Positions 17,761 to 28,556 of a DNA stretch of 64,000 bases are shown here, in pieces. The stretch comes from Proluteimonas flavola (lineage in GTDB: Bacteria; Pseudomonadota; Gammaproteobacteria; Xanthomonadales; Xanthomonadaceae): assembly GCF_021191705.1 (NCBI RefSeq), contig NZ_JAIWPU010000004.1, positions 1 through 64,000 of the forward strand, read 5' to 3'. Every line of letters starts with the position of its first letter. Position 1 is the stretch's first letter. A program made the translations under genes and the position numbers. The notes below the pieces were generated by a model. It had not been told where the DNA came from, searched no databases, and saw nothing but the letters and a program-made list of their open reading frames with translations.

Positions 17761-18942
17761 GTGCGGCGCATTCCGATCGTCGAACGCGGCGACTGGCAGG
17801 CGCAGGCCGCCGAATGCGGCTTCCGGTTCCACACCATCGATGGCGCGCGCTACTGGGACGAGCGCGCGTACTACGCGTTCTCGATGGCGCAGATCGAACA
17901 CGATCTCGAAGACCCGAGCCTCGAAGTGCACCGGATGGCGATGGGCCTGGTCGACGAGATCGTCGCCAGCGACACGCTGATGCAGCGCCTGGCGATTCCC
18001 GAGGCCTTCCGCGACTGGATCGCCGAGAGCTGGCGCCGCCGCGAACCGCATCTCTACGGCCGCCTGGATTTCGCCTACGACGGCACCGGCCCGGCCAAGC
18101 TGTACGAACTCAATTACGACACGCCGACCTCGCTGTTCGAAGCCGCGTTCTTCCAGTGGCAGTGGCTCGAGGACCAGCGCGCGAGCGGCCGCCTGCCGCG
18201 CGACGCGGACCAGTTCAACTCGATCCACGAAGCGCTGGTCGACCGCTTCGCCGAACTCGCATCGAGCCTGCCGCCACCGCTGCTGTTCGCCGCCGTGCGC
18301 GAATCGGAAGAAGACCAGGGCACGATCGCCTACCTGCGCGACTGCGCAGCGCAGGCCGGCCTGCACGGCGCGGCGATCGCGCTGGAAGACATCGGCCTGT
18401 CCGAAGACGGCCGCTACACCGATCTCGACGACACCGTGATCGGTTCGCTGTTCAAGCTGTATCCGCTCGAAGACCTGTTCGCCGACGACTTCGGCCGCGC
18501 GCTGCCCAAGTCCGGCCTGCGCCTGATCGAGCCGCCGTGGAAGGCGGTGCTCAGCAACAAGGGCCTGCTGCCGCTGCTGTGGGAGCGCCATCGCGGGCAC
18601 CCGAACCTGCTCGCGGCCGAATTCGACCCCGGCGGCGACCTGCCTGCCGGCTGGGTACGCAAGCCGCTGCATTCGCGTGAAGGCGCGAATATCGAACTGC
18701 ACCTCGCCGACGGCCAGCGCCTGCACAGCGACGGCCCCTACTCCGGCCCGGGCATCCGCCAGGCCGCGCATCCGCTGCCGGCGTTCGATGGTCATTACCC
18801 GATGGTCGGCAGCTGGATCGTCGGCGACACCGCCTGCGGCATCGGCATCCGCGAAGACGATTCGCCGATCACCCGCGACAGCGCGCGGTTCGTGCCGCAC
18901 GCGATCGTCGAAGCGGATGCGCCGGCGACGTTTTACGCCTGA
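17761..18942 (+). CDS. Glutathionylspermidine synthase-like ATP-grasp enzyme (YgiC/YjfC-like)
   Basis: This encodes 393 residues matching the C-terminal, ligase half of glutathionylspermidine synthase without the amidase domain. Visible blocks are LYELNYDTPTSLFEAAFFQW, LPLLWERHRGHPNLL, WVRKPLHSREGANIEL and MVGSWIVGD, which build the ATP-grasp site. The family is assumed to ligate a peptide and an amine, but the real substrate of YgiC/YjfC types is unknown. The GTG start is one base after the DUF1190 stop, showing co-translation with that lipoprotein. Confidence 0.88.
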   Translation: MRRIPIVERGDWQAQAAECGFRFHTIDGARYWDERAYYAFSMAQIEHDLEDPSLEVHRMAMGLVDEIVASDTLMQRLAIPEAFRDWIAESWRRREPHLYGRLDFAYDGTGPAKLYELNYDTPTSLFEAAFFQWQWLEDQRASGRLPRDADQFNSIHEALVDRFAELASSLPPPLLFAAVRESEEDQGTIAYLRDCAAQAGLHGAAIALEDIGLSEDGRYTDLDDTVIGSLFKLYPLEDLFADDFGRALPKSGLRLIEPPWKAVLSNKGLLPLLWERHRGHPNLLAAEFDPGGDLPAGWVRKPLHSREGANIELHLADGQRLHSDGPYSGPGIRQAAHPLPAFDGHYPMVGSWIVGDTACGIGIREDDSPITRDSARFVPHAIVEADAPATFYA

Positions 18943-19079
18943 GGCTTGAGGCACTAAGCGCGAGCGGGGGGTGAGAGCGGTCCGCTTGCGCGGCATGCCG
19001 CGCGGATCGATCGAACGACCGGCGCGCTGCGCCGGGCCGGATGGGTTGGGTGGGGGCAAACGTTCCGCCCACGCACGAC

Positions 19080-19436
19080 TCAATCCATGCGCACATCCTG
19101 CGCTTCGATCCACGCATCCACCACGCGACAGACACCATCCGGATTCGACAGCACGTCGTCGTTCCAGAAGCGCAGCACATGAAATCCGCACCGGCGTAGA
19201 TACGCATCGCGCGTTGCATCGGATCGCGAACCGTTGTGCTGACCACCGTCCACTTCGATCACCAGCGCAGGCTGGAGACACGCGAAGTCGACGACGAACG
19301 GTCCGATCGGGTGCTGCCTTCGGAACTTCAGGTTGCAGCGCTGCCGTGCGCGCAGATGACGCCAGAGGGCGTGCTCGGCGGGTGTCATCGTTCGTCGCAG
19401 ACGTTGTGCCAGCAGGGTGCGTTGGCCAGCGCGCAT
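19080..19436 (-). CDS. DUF559 (Vsr/PD-(D/E)XK nuclease-like) protein
   Basis: This encodes 118 residues of the DUF559 family, small proteins with the fold of very-short-patch-repair endonuclease. The N-terminal block RLRRTMTPAEHALWRHLR is followed by FRRQHPIGPFVVDFAC and VIEVDGGQHNG, which supply the Asp-Glu active-site pattern, and RDAYLRRCGFHVLRFW. The family is widespread in proteobacteria, and its DNA target is not known. The frame stays open upstream, but that part is translated repeat DNA, so the ATG at 19436 was chosen. Repeat units lie just upstream (19526-19657). Confidence 0.85.
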   Translation of the reverse strand: MRAGQRTLLAQRLRRTMTPAEHALWRHLRARQRCNLKFRRQHPIGPFVVDFACLQPALVIEVDGGQHNGSRSDATRDAYLRRCGFHVLRFWNDDVLSNPDGVCRVVDAWIEAQDVRMD

Positions 19437-19781
19437 GGAGGATGTTCGGCAGAAGTTGGATCGACAGGCTGTGCTTTTCGCGAACCGGCGGCCAGCGGAG
19501 CAATGACCTCGCGAGCGTGGGGTTTGCCCCCACCCAACCCTCCCCCGCAGGCGGGGGAGGGCTCTGAGCGCGGCGTCGCAAGCATCCAGCACAGTGGCCG
19601 GTCTGCGCCGTGCGCTTTAGCCCTCCCCCGCCTGCGGGGGAGGGTTGGGTGGGGGCGGTCCGTCCAGCGCTGGAGATCTCATCGTGCGCAGCTGAGAGAC
19701 CGGCCCGCCCTCCCGGCCCCGGGGCCCGCGTCCAACGCAGCTCATCCGATACAAGACCCCCACTCCTGCGATCATGTACGC
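19437..19781. other. Intergenic region upstream of dbpA
   Basis: No gene is seen in 345 bp. It contains an inverted pair of GCCCTCCCCC repeats (19526-19657) and a leader before dbpA. No reliable promoter boxes were found. Confidence 0.5.
19526..19657. repeat. Pair of inverted GCCCTCCCCC repeats
   Basis: The units at 19526-19565 and 19619-19657 are nearly exact reverse complements (GCCCCCACCCAACCCTCCCC and its complement), each with its own short hairpin. Confidence 0.8.
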
Positions 19782-21164
19782 ATGACCACGCCTCTCCCGT
19801 TCTCCGCGCTCGCGCTGCCGCCCGCCCTGCTGCAGGGCGTCGATGCCCTCGGCTACACGTCGATGACCCCGATCCAGGCCGAGTCGCTGCCGCCGATCCT
19901 CGAAGGCCGCGACGTCATCGCCCAAGCGCCGACCGGCAGCGGCAAGACTGCGGCGTTCGGCCTCGGCCTGCTGCAGAAGATCGACACCGGACTCATCGAG
20001 ACCCAGGCGCTGGTGCTGTGCCCGACCCGCGAACTCGCCGACCAGGTCGGCAAGCAGCTGCGCAGGCTCGCGCTCGGCATTCCGAACCTGAAGCTCTCGC
20101 TGCTGTGCGGCGGCATTCCGCTCGGCCCGCAGCTGGCCTCGCTGACGCATCCGCCGCATGTCGTCGTCGGCACGCCCGGCCGCATCCAGGAACTGGCGAA
20201 GAAGAAGGCGCTGCATCTGCGCCACGTGCGCACGCTGGTGCTGGACGAAGCCGACCGCATGCTCGACATGGGCTTCGAGGAATCCATCCGCGACATCGTC
20301 AAGCGCGTGCCGCCGAACCGGCAGGGCCTGCTGTTCTCGGCCACGTTCCCGGACGGAATCCGCGACCTCGGCACCGCGATGCTGCGCGAGCCGGTGCAGA
20401 TCGGCGTCGAAGGCGACGCGCCGGCGCCGAAGATCGAGCAGATTTTCCACGAGGTCGAGCCGTCGCGCCGCGCGCCCCAGCTGGCCGCGCTGCTGCTGCG
20501 CCATCGCCCGGAATCGGCGGTGGTGTTCTGCAACACCCGCGCCGACGTCAACGAGGTCGCCGGTTCGCTCGCGCACTACGGCTTCGACGCGCTCGCACTG
20601 CACGGCGACATGGAACAGCGCGACCGCGACGAGGTGCTGGTGCGGTTCGCCAACCGCAGCTGCAACGTGCTGGTGGCCAGCGATGTCGCCGCGCGCGGGC
20701 TCGATGTCGAGGACATCGGCGCGGTCGTGAACTACGAACTGCCGCACGATACCGACACATACGTGCACCGCATCGGCCGCACCGGTCGCGCGGGCCGCTC
20801 GGGCCTCGCGCTGAGCCTGGTCACGCCGCGCGAACTGCCGCGCACCGCGCTGGTCGAAGCGCAGTTCGGCGCGCCGCTGCGCTGGGAAAAACTGTTGCCG
20901 CTCAGCGGCAAGGGCAGCGACGTGCCGGCCGCGCCGATGGTCACGCTGCGCATCGACGCCGGCCGCACCGACAAGCTGCGCCCCGGCGACATCGTCGGCG
21001 CGCTGACCGGCGACGCCGGCCTGCACAAGGACGCGATCGGCAAGATCGATGTCTTCGCCACGCGCAGCTACGTCGCCATCGCGCGCGGCAAGGCGCAGCA
21101 GGCGGTGTCGCGCCTGCGCGACGGCAGGATCAAGGGCCGCCGCTTCCGGATCAATCCGCTCTGA
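19782..21164 (+). CDS. dbpA: ATP-dependent RNA helicase DbpA
   Basis: DbpA is a DEAD-box helicase that acts in 50S ribosome maturation on hairpin 92 of 23S rRNA. The 460 residues have the Q motif (YTSMTPIQAESLPPIL), motif I APTGSGKT, Ia PTRELADQV, II LDEADRML, III SAT, V ASDVAARGLD and VI HRIGRTGRAG. The C-terminal 75 residues (VTLRIDAGRTDKLRPGDIVG onwards) are the DbpA RNA-binding domain, which separates it from other DEAD-box proteins. It is a single gene on the plus strand. Confidence 0.95.
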   Translation: MTTPLPFSALALPPALLQGVDALGYTSMTPIQAESLPPILEGRDVIAQAPTGSGKTAAFGLGLLQKIDTGLIETQALVLCPTRELADQVGKQLRRLALGIPNLKLSLLCGGIPLGPQLASLTHPPHVVVGTPGRIQELAKKKALHLRHVRTLVLDEADRMLDMGFEESIRDIVKRVPPNRQGLLFSATFPDGIRDLGTAMLREPVQIGVEGDAPAPKIEQIFHEVEPSRRAPQLAALLLRHRPESAVVFCNTRADVNEVAGSLAHYGFDALALHGDMEQRDRDEVLVRFANRSCNVLVASDVAARGLDVEDIGAVVNYELPHDTDTYVHRIGRTGRAGRSGLALSLVTPRELPRTALVEAQFGAPLRWEKLLPLSGKGSDVPAAPMVTLRIDAGRTDKLRPGDIVGALTGDAGLHKDAIGKIDVFATRSYVAIARGKAQQAVSRLRDGRIKGRRFRINPL

Positions 21165-21272
21165 CGCGTATTTCCCGCGAAAGCATGAGAACTCAGGAAA
21201 TGTCTGACGTGCTAGCTTCTCCGTCCACCCCGAGTCTCGGCAGTGCGCAACAATGGTCGAAGGGCTATCGAA

Positions 21273-22100
21273 ATGAAGAACGGCGCCATCGGAACTGGTG
21301 ATATTGACCGCGCGCGCGCACGTAATCCGAGCGCATCGGGACACGCACACGATGTGCGCGGCGCGAACTCGGACCGTCTGGATGACGCGCAGCCTTTCGG
21401 CAACGAGATCCATGCCAATGCCGCCAAGGGCATGCTGTCCTTCGAAGAGGCAGCACGGACACGCCGGTCTTTTCGCGGCTTTCAGAGGACGCCCGTCCCG
21501 GAGAGCATCATTCGCGAGGTACTGGAAGACGCCCAATGCGCCCCTTCCAACTGCAACACCCAACCGTGGAACGTCCACATTGTCTCGGGCGCAAAGCTCG
21601 AGGGCCTGTCCCGGGTGCTGCACGCCAGGAGCGACGCGGGCGACTTCACGCCCGACTTCCCCTTCGACATGGACGAGTTCTACGGACCCTATGAAGCGCG
21701 CAAGAACGCACAGGGCAAGGCCTACTACGAAGCCATGAACGTCATGCGGGATGACAGGGAGGGCAGGCAGCGGGCCGCTGCGATGAACTACTCGTTCTTC
21801 AACGCCCCGCATGTCGCCCTGCTCTTCATGCCTTCGTTCGGCGACAACGTGCGCGTCGCGGGCGACGTCGGTATGTACGGCCAGACCTTCTTGTTGTCGC
21901 TGGCGGCGCGGGGTCTGGGCGGCGTCCCGCAAACGGCGCTCGGGTTTTTCGCGGGCGCGATCCGTGACTATCTCGGCATTCCGGAAAACTTGAAGATGCT
22001 GTTCGGTATCTCGTTCGGCTATCCGGACGAAGAAGCGCCCGGGAATCGAATTCGCATGGATCGCGCGCCCATTTCGGAGAGCGTCACCTTCCATCGGTGA
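21273..22100 (+). CDS. Nitroreductase family protein
   Basis: This encodes 275 residues. The FMN-binding nitroreductase domain starts near residue 54 (MLSFEEAARTRRSFRGF) and continues with CAPSNCNTQPWNVHIV, GMYGQTFLLSLAARGLGGVPQTA and ISFGYPDEEAP. The family uses NAD(P)H to reduce nitro compounds, quinones or enones. The start chosen has a GAAGGG site 8 bases upstream, but this gives about 50 extra Asn/Arg/Asp-rich residues that look unconserved. The real start may be the ATG at 21432. It is a single gene; a GC hairpin follows. Confidence 0.85.
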   Translation: MKNGAIGTGDIDRARARNPSASGHAHDVRGANSDRLDDAQPFGNEIHANAAKGMLSFEEAARTRRSFRGFQRTPVPESIIREVLEDAQCAPSNCNTQPWNVHIVSGAKLEGLSRVLHARSDAGDFTPDFPFDMDEFYGPYEARKNAQGKAYYEAMNVMRDDREGRQRAAAMNYSFFNAPHVALLFMPSFGDNVRVAGDVGMYGQTFLLSLAARGLGGVPQTALGFFAGAIRDYLGIPENLKMLFGISFGYPDEEAPGNRIRMDRAPISESVTFHR

Positions 22101-22107
22101 TGGTTGC

Positions 22108-22125
22108 TGCCCCTTTTCAGGGGCA
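22108..22125. terminator. GC hairpin, possible weak bidirectional terminator
   Basis: The 7-bp arms TGCCCCT and AGGGGCA enclose loop TTTC. It lies between the convergent nitroreductase and DUF779 genes. There is no T-tract on either side, so termination is uncertain. Confidence 0.35.
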
Positions 22126-22285
22126 TTAGGCAGCAGCGCCTTGTGCGGCGGCAGGCCGCCGCGTCAGCGGCCCGGGTTGAACCTGTTGCGCCTGCAGCGG
22201 TGCGAACGCCGCCGGTCTGCAGGCGGTTGCGCGTTGCGTACGCTCTACCTCGGCCATTGCGGCGGGCATGCGGCCCCTGCGGTCG

Positions 22286-22678
22286 TCAGAGCCGTCCCGC
22301 CGCGCGCAATGCGTCCAGTTCGCGCGCGTCGAACAGGCGGGAGCGCACGTGGAAGCGCACGCCTTCGCCGTTCTCGAGCGAGAACATGCCGCCGCGGCCT
22401 TCGACCACGTCGATGATCAATTGCGTGTGTTTCCAGTACGCGAACTGCGACGCGCTGATGTAGAACGCCGCGCCGCCGATCTCGCCCAGTTGCACGTCGC
22501 GGTCGCCCACGATGAAGTCGTCGACCGGGAAGCACATCGGCGAGGAGCCGTCGCAGCATCCGCCGGACTGGTGGAACAGCACCGGCCCGTGCCGGCGCCG
22601 CAGCCTGTCGATCAGCTGCAGCGCCGGCAATGTCGCCACCACCTGTTCGGGGAGGGGATCGCCGGTGATGGCGGCCAC
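22286..22678 (-). CDS. DUF779 family protein
   Basis: This encodes 130 residues. DUF779 proteins are small soluble proteins that accompany NAD-dependent aldehyde and alcohol dehydrogenases in proteobacteria. Signatures seen are HGPVLFHQSGGCCDGSSPMC, FYISASQFAYWKHTQLIIDV and GRGGMFSLENGEGVRF. The double Cys plus a third Cys could bind metal, which is inference. It is the last gene of the ALDH-ADH-DUF779 unit, starting 21 bp after the alcohol dehydrogenase stop codon. It probably assists aldehyde detoxification; the mechanism is unknown. Confidence 0.88.
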   Translation of the reverse strand: MAAITGDPLPEQVVATLPALQLIDRLRRRHGPVLFHQSGGCCDGSSPMCFPVDDFIVGDRDVQLGEIGGAAFYISASQFAYWKHTQLIIDVVEGRGGMFSLENGEGVRFHVRSRLFDARELDALRAAGRL

Positions 22679-22699
22679 GGGCAGGGTGCCGGTCGCCGC

Positions 22700-23728
22700 T
22701 CAGGCGGCCATGTCGAGCACGATGCGGCCTTCGATCTGGCCCTTGTGCATGCGCGCGAAGATGTCGTTGATGTTCTCCAGGCGGTCGGTGGCGACGGTCG
22801 CCTTGACCTTGCCCATCGCCGCGAACTCCAGCGATTCCTGCAGGTCCAGGCGGGTGCCGACGATCGAGCCGCGCACCGTCACGCCGTTGAGCACGAGGCC
22901 GAAGATGTCGAGCGGGAAGTCGCCCGGCGGCAGGCCGTTGAGCGACACCGTGCCGCCGCGCCGGACCATGCCGATCGCCTGTTCGAAGGCCTTGGGCGAC
23001 ACGGCGGTGACCAGCGCGCCGTGGGCGCCGCCGATCTCCCGTTTCAGGAATGCGACCGGATCGGTGGTCTTCGCATTGACCGTCACCGAAGCGCCCAGGC
23101 GGGTGGCGAGGTCGAGCTTGGCGTCGTCGACATCGACCGCCGCCACGTTGAGTCCCATCGCCTTGGCGTATTGCACCGCCATGTGGCCCAGGCCGCCGAT
23201 GCCGGAGATCACCACCCAGTCGCCCGGGCGCGTGTCGGTGACCTTGAGCCCCTTGTAGACCGTGACGCCTGCGCACAGCACCGGTGCGATCTCGACGAAG
23301 CCGACTTCCTTCGGCAGGTGCCCCACATAGCCGGCATTCGCCAGTGCGTATTCGGCGAAGCCGCCGTTGACCGAATAACCGGTGTTCTGCTGGCTTTCGC
23401 ACAGCGTCTCCCAGCCGCCGAGGCAGTGCTCGCAGTAGCCGCAGGCCGAATAGAGCCAGGGCACGCCGACGCGGTCGCCTTCCTTCACGTGCTTGACCCC
23501 GTCGCCGACCGCGACGACATGGCCCACGCCTTCGTGGCCGGGAATGAAGGGCGGATTCGGCTTGACCGGCCAGTCGCCTTCGGCGGCGTGCAGGTCGGTG
23601 TGGCAGACACCGCAGGCCTCGATCTTGACCAGGATGTCGCCGGTGCCCGGACGCGGCACCGGCACTTCCTCGATCGCCAGGGGCGCACCGAACGCGCGGA
23701 CCACCGCGGCTTTCATCGTCTTGTCCAT
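22700..23728 (-). CDS. adhP: Zinc-dependent alcohol dehydrogenase, AdhP type
   Basis: This encodes 342 residues of the medium-chain dehydrogenase family, oxidising primary alcohols such as ethanol to aldehydes with NAD. Catalytic zinc ligands lie in [15 protein letters not shown] and the following GHEGVGHV. The structural zinc loop has four Cys ([17 protein letters not shown]). The NAD-binding motif is [14 protein letters not shown]. The ATG at [10 protein letters not shown] has AAGGAA upstream. It lies between the aldehyde dehydrogenase (126 bp upstream) and the DUF779 gene, so the unit converts alcohol to acid. Confidence 0.93.
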   Translation of the reverse strand: MDKTMKAAVVRAFGAPLAIEEVPVPRPGTGDILVKIEACGVCHTDLHAAEGDWPVKPNPPFIPGHEGVGHVVAVGDGVKHVKEGDRVGVPWLYSACGYCEHCLGGWETLCESQQNTGYSVNGGFAEYALANAGYVGHLPKEVGFVEIAPVLCAGVTVYKGLKVTDTRPGDWVVISGIGGLGHMAVQYAKAMGLNVAAVDVDDAKLDLATRLGASVTVNAKTTDPVAFLKREIGGAHGALVTAVSPKAFEQAIGMVRRGGTVSLNGLPPGDFPLDIFGLVLNGVTVRGSIVGTRLDLQESLEFAAMGKVKATVATDRLENINDIFARMHKGQIEGRIVLDMAA

Positions 23729-23854
23729 TGCATGTTCCTTCGGTTGGTTGTGGTCACCATGCCCCAGGCGGGGCGCTGGTGCGTTGATCGGGATCAACGT
23801 TCCGGACATCGGCCGGCCGCGCCGCGTGCGCGCGTGCCGGTCGCGGCCGGCGCG

Positions 23855-25384
<1,530 letters not shown>

Positions 25385-25445
25385 CCGGATCTCCTGGAAT
25401 GCATTGCGTGGTGGAGGCCCATGGCGGGCGGGTCCCTCCATGGGC

Positions 25446-25460
25446 GCAAACGACGTGCCA
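25446..25460 (-). promoter_or_regulatory. Sigma-54 (RpoN) -24/-12 promoter of the aldehyde dehydrogenase operon
   Basis: On the minus strand it reads TGGCACG-TCGT-TTGC, matching the consensus TGGCACG-N4-TTGC with the required 10 bases between GG and GC. It lies 62 bp before the aldehyde dehydrogenase start codon. Confidence 0.88.
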
Positions 25461-25548
25461 GGTCCGGGTGTTGCGCCGCGTCACGCATCCACGCCGCGCC
25501 GCCATGCGGATCGCCGCCGCCGCCGTGTTGCGGCGCAGCGTTACAGAC

Positions 25549-25565
25549 TGTCGCAGCCTGTGATG
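25549..25565. promoter_or_regulatory. Imperfect second activator site
   Basis: TGTCGCA-GCC-TGTGATG has the same left half-site and spacing as the perfect palindrome 43 bp away (start to start), with a degenerate right half. It is about 89 bp upstream of the -24 element. Confidence 0.5.
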
Positions 25566-25591
25566 TGTATGGAGACAGGACTGTGCACCGC

Positions 25592-25608
25592 TGTCGCATC
25601 CTGCGACA
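25592..25608. promoter_or_regulatory. Upstream activator site for the AcoR-like regulator
   Basis: A perfect palindrome TGTCGCA-TCC-TGCGACA lies in the divergent gap, about 130 bp upstream of the sigma-54 promoter and 24 bp before the regulator start codon. This is the position expected of an enhancer that could also autoregulate. Confidence 0.75.
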
Positions 25609-25632
25609 CATGGGTGCGACCGGAGACAGACG

Positions 25633-27519
25633 ATGGCCCCAGGGATCCAGACCGACCAGCTCGCGCAGGCGCGACGCACCTTCTTCGAATGGGGCGGGGC
25701 GCCGGTGGGACAGGTGCCGGCCACCATCCTGAAATCGTGGTCGCGCTGCCGGAACGCGGGACTGGAAGCGGTGCGCGATCCGGGGATCGAACCGGTGGAC
25801 GCGATGCGCCTGCGCGAGATGCGCCAGCGGCACGAGATCCTGTGGCGCTTGGCGCGTGCGGAGATCGAACTGCTGTCGAGCGATGCCGACGCCAACGGCA
25901 GCATGGTCATCCTCACCGACGCCGACGGCTGGATCCTCGATGCCGGGGGCGACACGGGCTTCCTCGACAAGGCCGGGCGCGTGGCGCTGATGCCGGGTGC
26001 GTGCTGGCACGAGTCCAGGGTGGGGACGAACGCGATCGGCACCGCGATCCACGAGCAGCGCCATGTCGAAGTGCACGGCGGCGAGCATTACCTGCCGCCG
26101 CACCGGATCCTGTCCTGCAGCGCCGCGCCGATCTTCGATCCGCATGGCCACCTGGTCGGCGTGCTCGACATCTCCGGCGAATCGAGCATGCCGCAGCGGC
26201 ATGCGATGGGCCTGGTGCGGCTGGCGATCGCCAACATCGAGCACCGCTATTTCGACGAGGGCATTGCCGATGCCGAACTGCTGCGCGTGCACCGGGATCC
26301 AGCGTTGCTCGGCTCCTCGCGCGAGGGCCTGCTGGCGTTCCGCAACGGCAGGCTGGTCGCCGCCAACCAGGTCGGACTGGGCCTGTTCGGCCTGGCGCGC
26401 GGCGAACTCGGTCGCGCGAGTTTCGATGCACTGTTCGACGAACCGCTGTCGCGCCTGCGCAGCGACGGTGCCTTCCACGACCGCCACGGCCGCGCCTTCT
26501 ACGGCCGCGTCGACAGTGCCGGACGGCAGCGTCGCGCGACGATGCGCACGCCGATCACGGTGTCCCCGGCAACGCGCCATGCGCGCGACGACGCCCCCAT
26601 CTTCGATGCCGCGCTCGATGCCGGACTGCAGCGCTCGGTGCGTGTGCTCGACGCCGGCATTCCGGTGCTGGTGCAGGGCGAGACCGGTTGCGGCAAGGAA
26701 GTGTTCGCGCGTGAACTGCACCGTCGCTGCGCGCGTGCCGGCAAGCCCTTCGTCGCCGTGAACTGCGCGGCGCTGCCCGAAGGCCTGATCGAGGCCGAAC
26801 TGTTCGGTTACGAGGACGGCGCGTTCACCGGCGCGCGCAAGGCCGGCAACCCCGGACTGCTGCGCCAGGCCGACGGCGGGGTGCTGTTCCTCGACGAGAT
26901 CGGCGACATGCCGCTCGCGCTGCAACCGCGCCTGCTGCGCGTGCTGCAGGACCGCGAACTGTCGCCGCTCGGGGGCGGCAAGCCGGTCAAGCTGGATTTC
27001 GCGCTGGTCTGCGCCACCCACCGTGCGCTGGACGCGGCGATCGATGACGGCCGGTTCCGCGCCGACCTCTACTACCGGCTTGCCCACCACGTGGTCGAAC
27101 TGCCGCCGCTGCGCGCGCATGCCGACCGCGTCGGTCTCGTCGACGAACTCTGGCAGCGCCTCGGCGAAGGCCGCCGGCTCACCGACGACACCCGCGCCGC
27201 GCTCGCCGACTACGACTGGCCCGGCAACCTGCGTCAGTTGGTCGCCTGTCTGCGTACCGTGGTCGCGTTGTCGGAGCCGGGCGCGACGGTCACCACCGAC
27301 GGCCTGCCGGCCTACCTGCGCCGCGTGCCCGCCGGCGAGGCGCCTACGGCCGCGCGTAACGTGTCGCCGTCGACCGATCTGCAGGCACTGAACCGGCAGG
27401 CCATGCGCGCCGCGATCGAAGCCTGCAACGGCAACGTGGTCCACGCCGCGCGCCGGCTCGGCATCAGCCGCAGCACGCTGTACCGGCAACTGGGGCGCGA
27501 CCTGCGGGACGGGCGCTGA
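25633..27519 (+). CDS. Sigma-54-dependent activator, AcoR-like
   Basis: This encodes 628 residues. The N-terminal part has a GAF-like sensory domain (about 60-205; GTNAIGTAIHEQRHVEVHGG and SCSAAPIFDPHGHLVGVLDI are typical of AcoR). The AAA+ domain follows, with Walker A GETGCGKE near 350, the sigma-54 contact loop GAFTGA at 396 and LFLDEIGDM. The C-terminal Fis-type helix-turn-helix is NVVHAARRLGISRSTLYRQL. It should sense an alcohol or aldehyde-derived signal and activate the divergent sigma-54 promoter of the ALDH-ADH-DUF779 operon. The ligand is not known. Confidence 0.92.
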   Translation: MAPGIQTDQLAQARRTFFEWGGAPVGQVPATILKSWSRCRNAGLEAVRDPGIEPVDAMRLREMRQRHEILWRLARAEIELLSSDADANGSMVILTDADGWILDAGGDTGFLDKAGRVALMPGACWHESRVGTNAIGTAIHEQRHVEVHGGEHYLPPHRILSCSAAPIFDPHGHLVGVLDISGESSMPQRHAMGLVRLAIANIEHRYFDEGIADAELLRVHRDPALLGSSREGLLAFRNGRLVAANQVGLGLFGLARGELGRASFDALFDEPLSRLRSDGAFHDRHGRAFYGRVDSAGRQRRATMRTPITVSPATRHARDDAPIFDAALDAGLQRSVRVLDAGIPVLVQGETGCGKEVFARELHRRCARAGKPFVAVNCAALPEGLIEAELFGYEDGAFTGARKAGNPGLLRQADGGVLFLDEIGDMPLALQPRLLRVLQDRELSPLGGGKPVKLDFALVCATHRALDAAIDDGRFRADLYYRLAHHVVELPPLRAHADRVGLVDELWQRLGEGRRLTDDTRAALADYDWPGNLRQLVACLRTVVALSEPGATVTTDGLPAYLRRVPAGEAPTAARNVSPSTDLQALNRQAMRAAIEACNGNVVHAARRLGISRSTLYRQLGRDLRDGR

Positions 27520-27535
27520 AGCACGGTCTTTCTAT

Positions 27536-27643
27536 CGTCATTCCCGCGCAGGCGGGAATCCATGGACGTGTGCACGTCTCCTTGAAAGTCCCTGGATGAC
27601 CGGACATGCGTCCGTTGAAAGCCCCGCCTGCGCGGGAATGACG
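27536..27643. repeat. Large inverted repeat of the CGTCATTCCCGC family
   Basis: Perfect 20-bp arms (27536-27555 and 27624-27643, CGTCATTCCCGCGCAGGCGG) flank a 68-bp centre. It lies between the convergent activator and LysR genes, where it may also end both transcripts. The same arm sequence occurs inside recD. Confidence 0.8.
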
Positions 27644-27647
27644 TGCT

Positions 27648-28556
27648 TCAGGAGACCTCGCGTGCCGGTTCCCGGAACCCCCGCACATGCGCGATCAGCG
27701 CCCGCAGCTTCGGTGGCGGATTGCGTCGGTCGGGGAAGTACAGGAAGAAGCCGGGAAACGCCGGCAGGAAATCCTCGAGCACGGCGACCAGTTCGCCGCG
27801 CGCGATCCACGGCGCGAACGTGTCCTCGATGCCGATCGTCAGGCCGCCGCCGGCCAGTGCGGTGCGCACCATCAGCAGCATGTCGTTGGTGGTGACCTGC
27901 GGCTGCACGGCCACGTCGAAATCCTGGCCGTGCTGCGCGAATTCCCAGCGGTAGGGCGCGACGCCGGGTGCAGGCCGCCAGCCGATGCAGCGGTGCGCGA
28001 CCAGCTCGCGCGGATGCGTCGGCGTGCCGTGTGCTTCGAGATAACCGGGCGTCGCCACGACGACCTGGCGCACCGGACCGGTCAGCGGCACCGCGATCAT
28101 GTCCTGCTCGATCACCTCGCCCAGCCGCACGCCCGCATCGAAGCCCTCGGCGACGATGTCCGACTCGGCGTCGGTCACGGTCACGTCCAGCACGATCTGC
28201 GGATACGCCTGCGCGAACGACGCCACCAGCGGGCCGGACAGGAAGCGCTCGGCGATCGAGGTCACCGCGACGCGCAGCAGGCCGCGCGGCGGGCCGTCAT
28301 CGAGCGCGTCGTCGAGGGCGGCGCCGATCTGCGCCAGCGGCTGCGCGAGTTGCTGGTGCAGGCGGTGTCCGGCCTCGGTCAGCCGCATGCTGCGGGTCGA
28401 GCGCGTCACCAGTGCGACGCCCAGCCGGTCTTCCAGCTTGCGCATGCCCTGGCTGACGGCCGAGCGGGTCACGCCGAGGCGATCGGCGGCGGCGCGGAAG
28501 TTGTCGCTCCCGGCGACCGCGACGAATACGCGCAGCAGGTTGAGGTCGAGGTCCAT
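27648..28556 (-). CDS. LysR family transcriptional regulator
   Basis: This encodes 302 residues. The N-terminal winged helix-turn-helix is at residues 1-60 (LLRVFVAVAGSDNFRAAADR, TRSAVSQGMRKLEDRLG). A periplasmic-binding-protein-like effector domain follows (about 90-300). It is divergent from the SDR gene at 28666 and most likely controls it together with the SnoaL-like gene, the usual LysR arrangement. It resembles the second LysR at 46455, including the C-terminal pattern with YFPDRRNPPPKLRALI against YYNDRRHMPSPLRAFV. The ligand is unknown. Confidence 0.9.
   Translation of the reverse strand: MDLDLNLLRVFVAVAGSDNFRAAADRLGVTRSAVSQGMRKLEDRLGVALVTRSTRSMRLTEAGHRLHQQLAQPLAQIGAALDDALDDGPPRGLLRVAVTSIAERFLSGPLVASFAQAYPQIVLDVTVTDAESDIVAEGFDAGVRLGEVIEQDMIAVPLTGPVRQVVVATPGYLEAHGTPTHPRELVAHRCIGWRPAPGVAPYRWEFAQHGQDFDVAVQPQVTTNDMLLMVRTALAGGGLTIGIEDTFAPWIARGELVAVLEDFLPAFPGFFLYFPDRRNPPPKLRALIAHVRGFREPAREVS

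Noticed and set aside
17701-19581. Open minus-strand frame of 626 codons opposite the glutathionylspermidine synthase-like gene
   Set aside because: It is the shadow of a well-supported plus-strand gene and includes translated repeat DNA.
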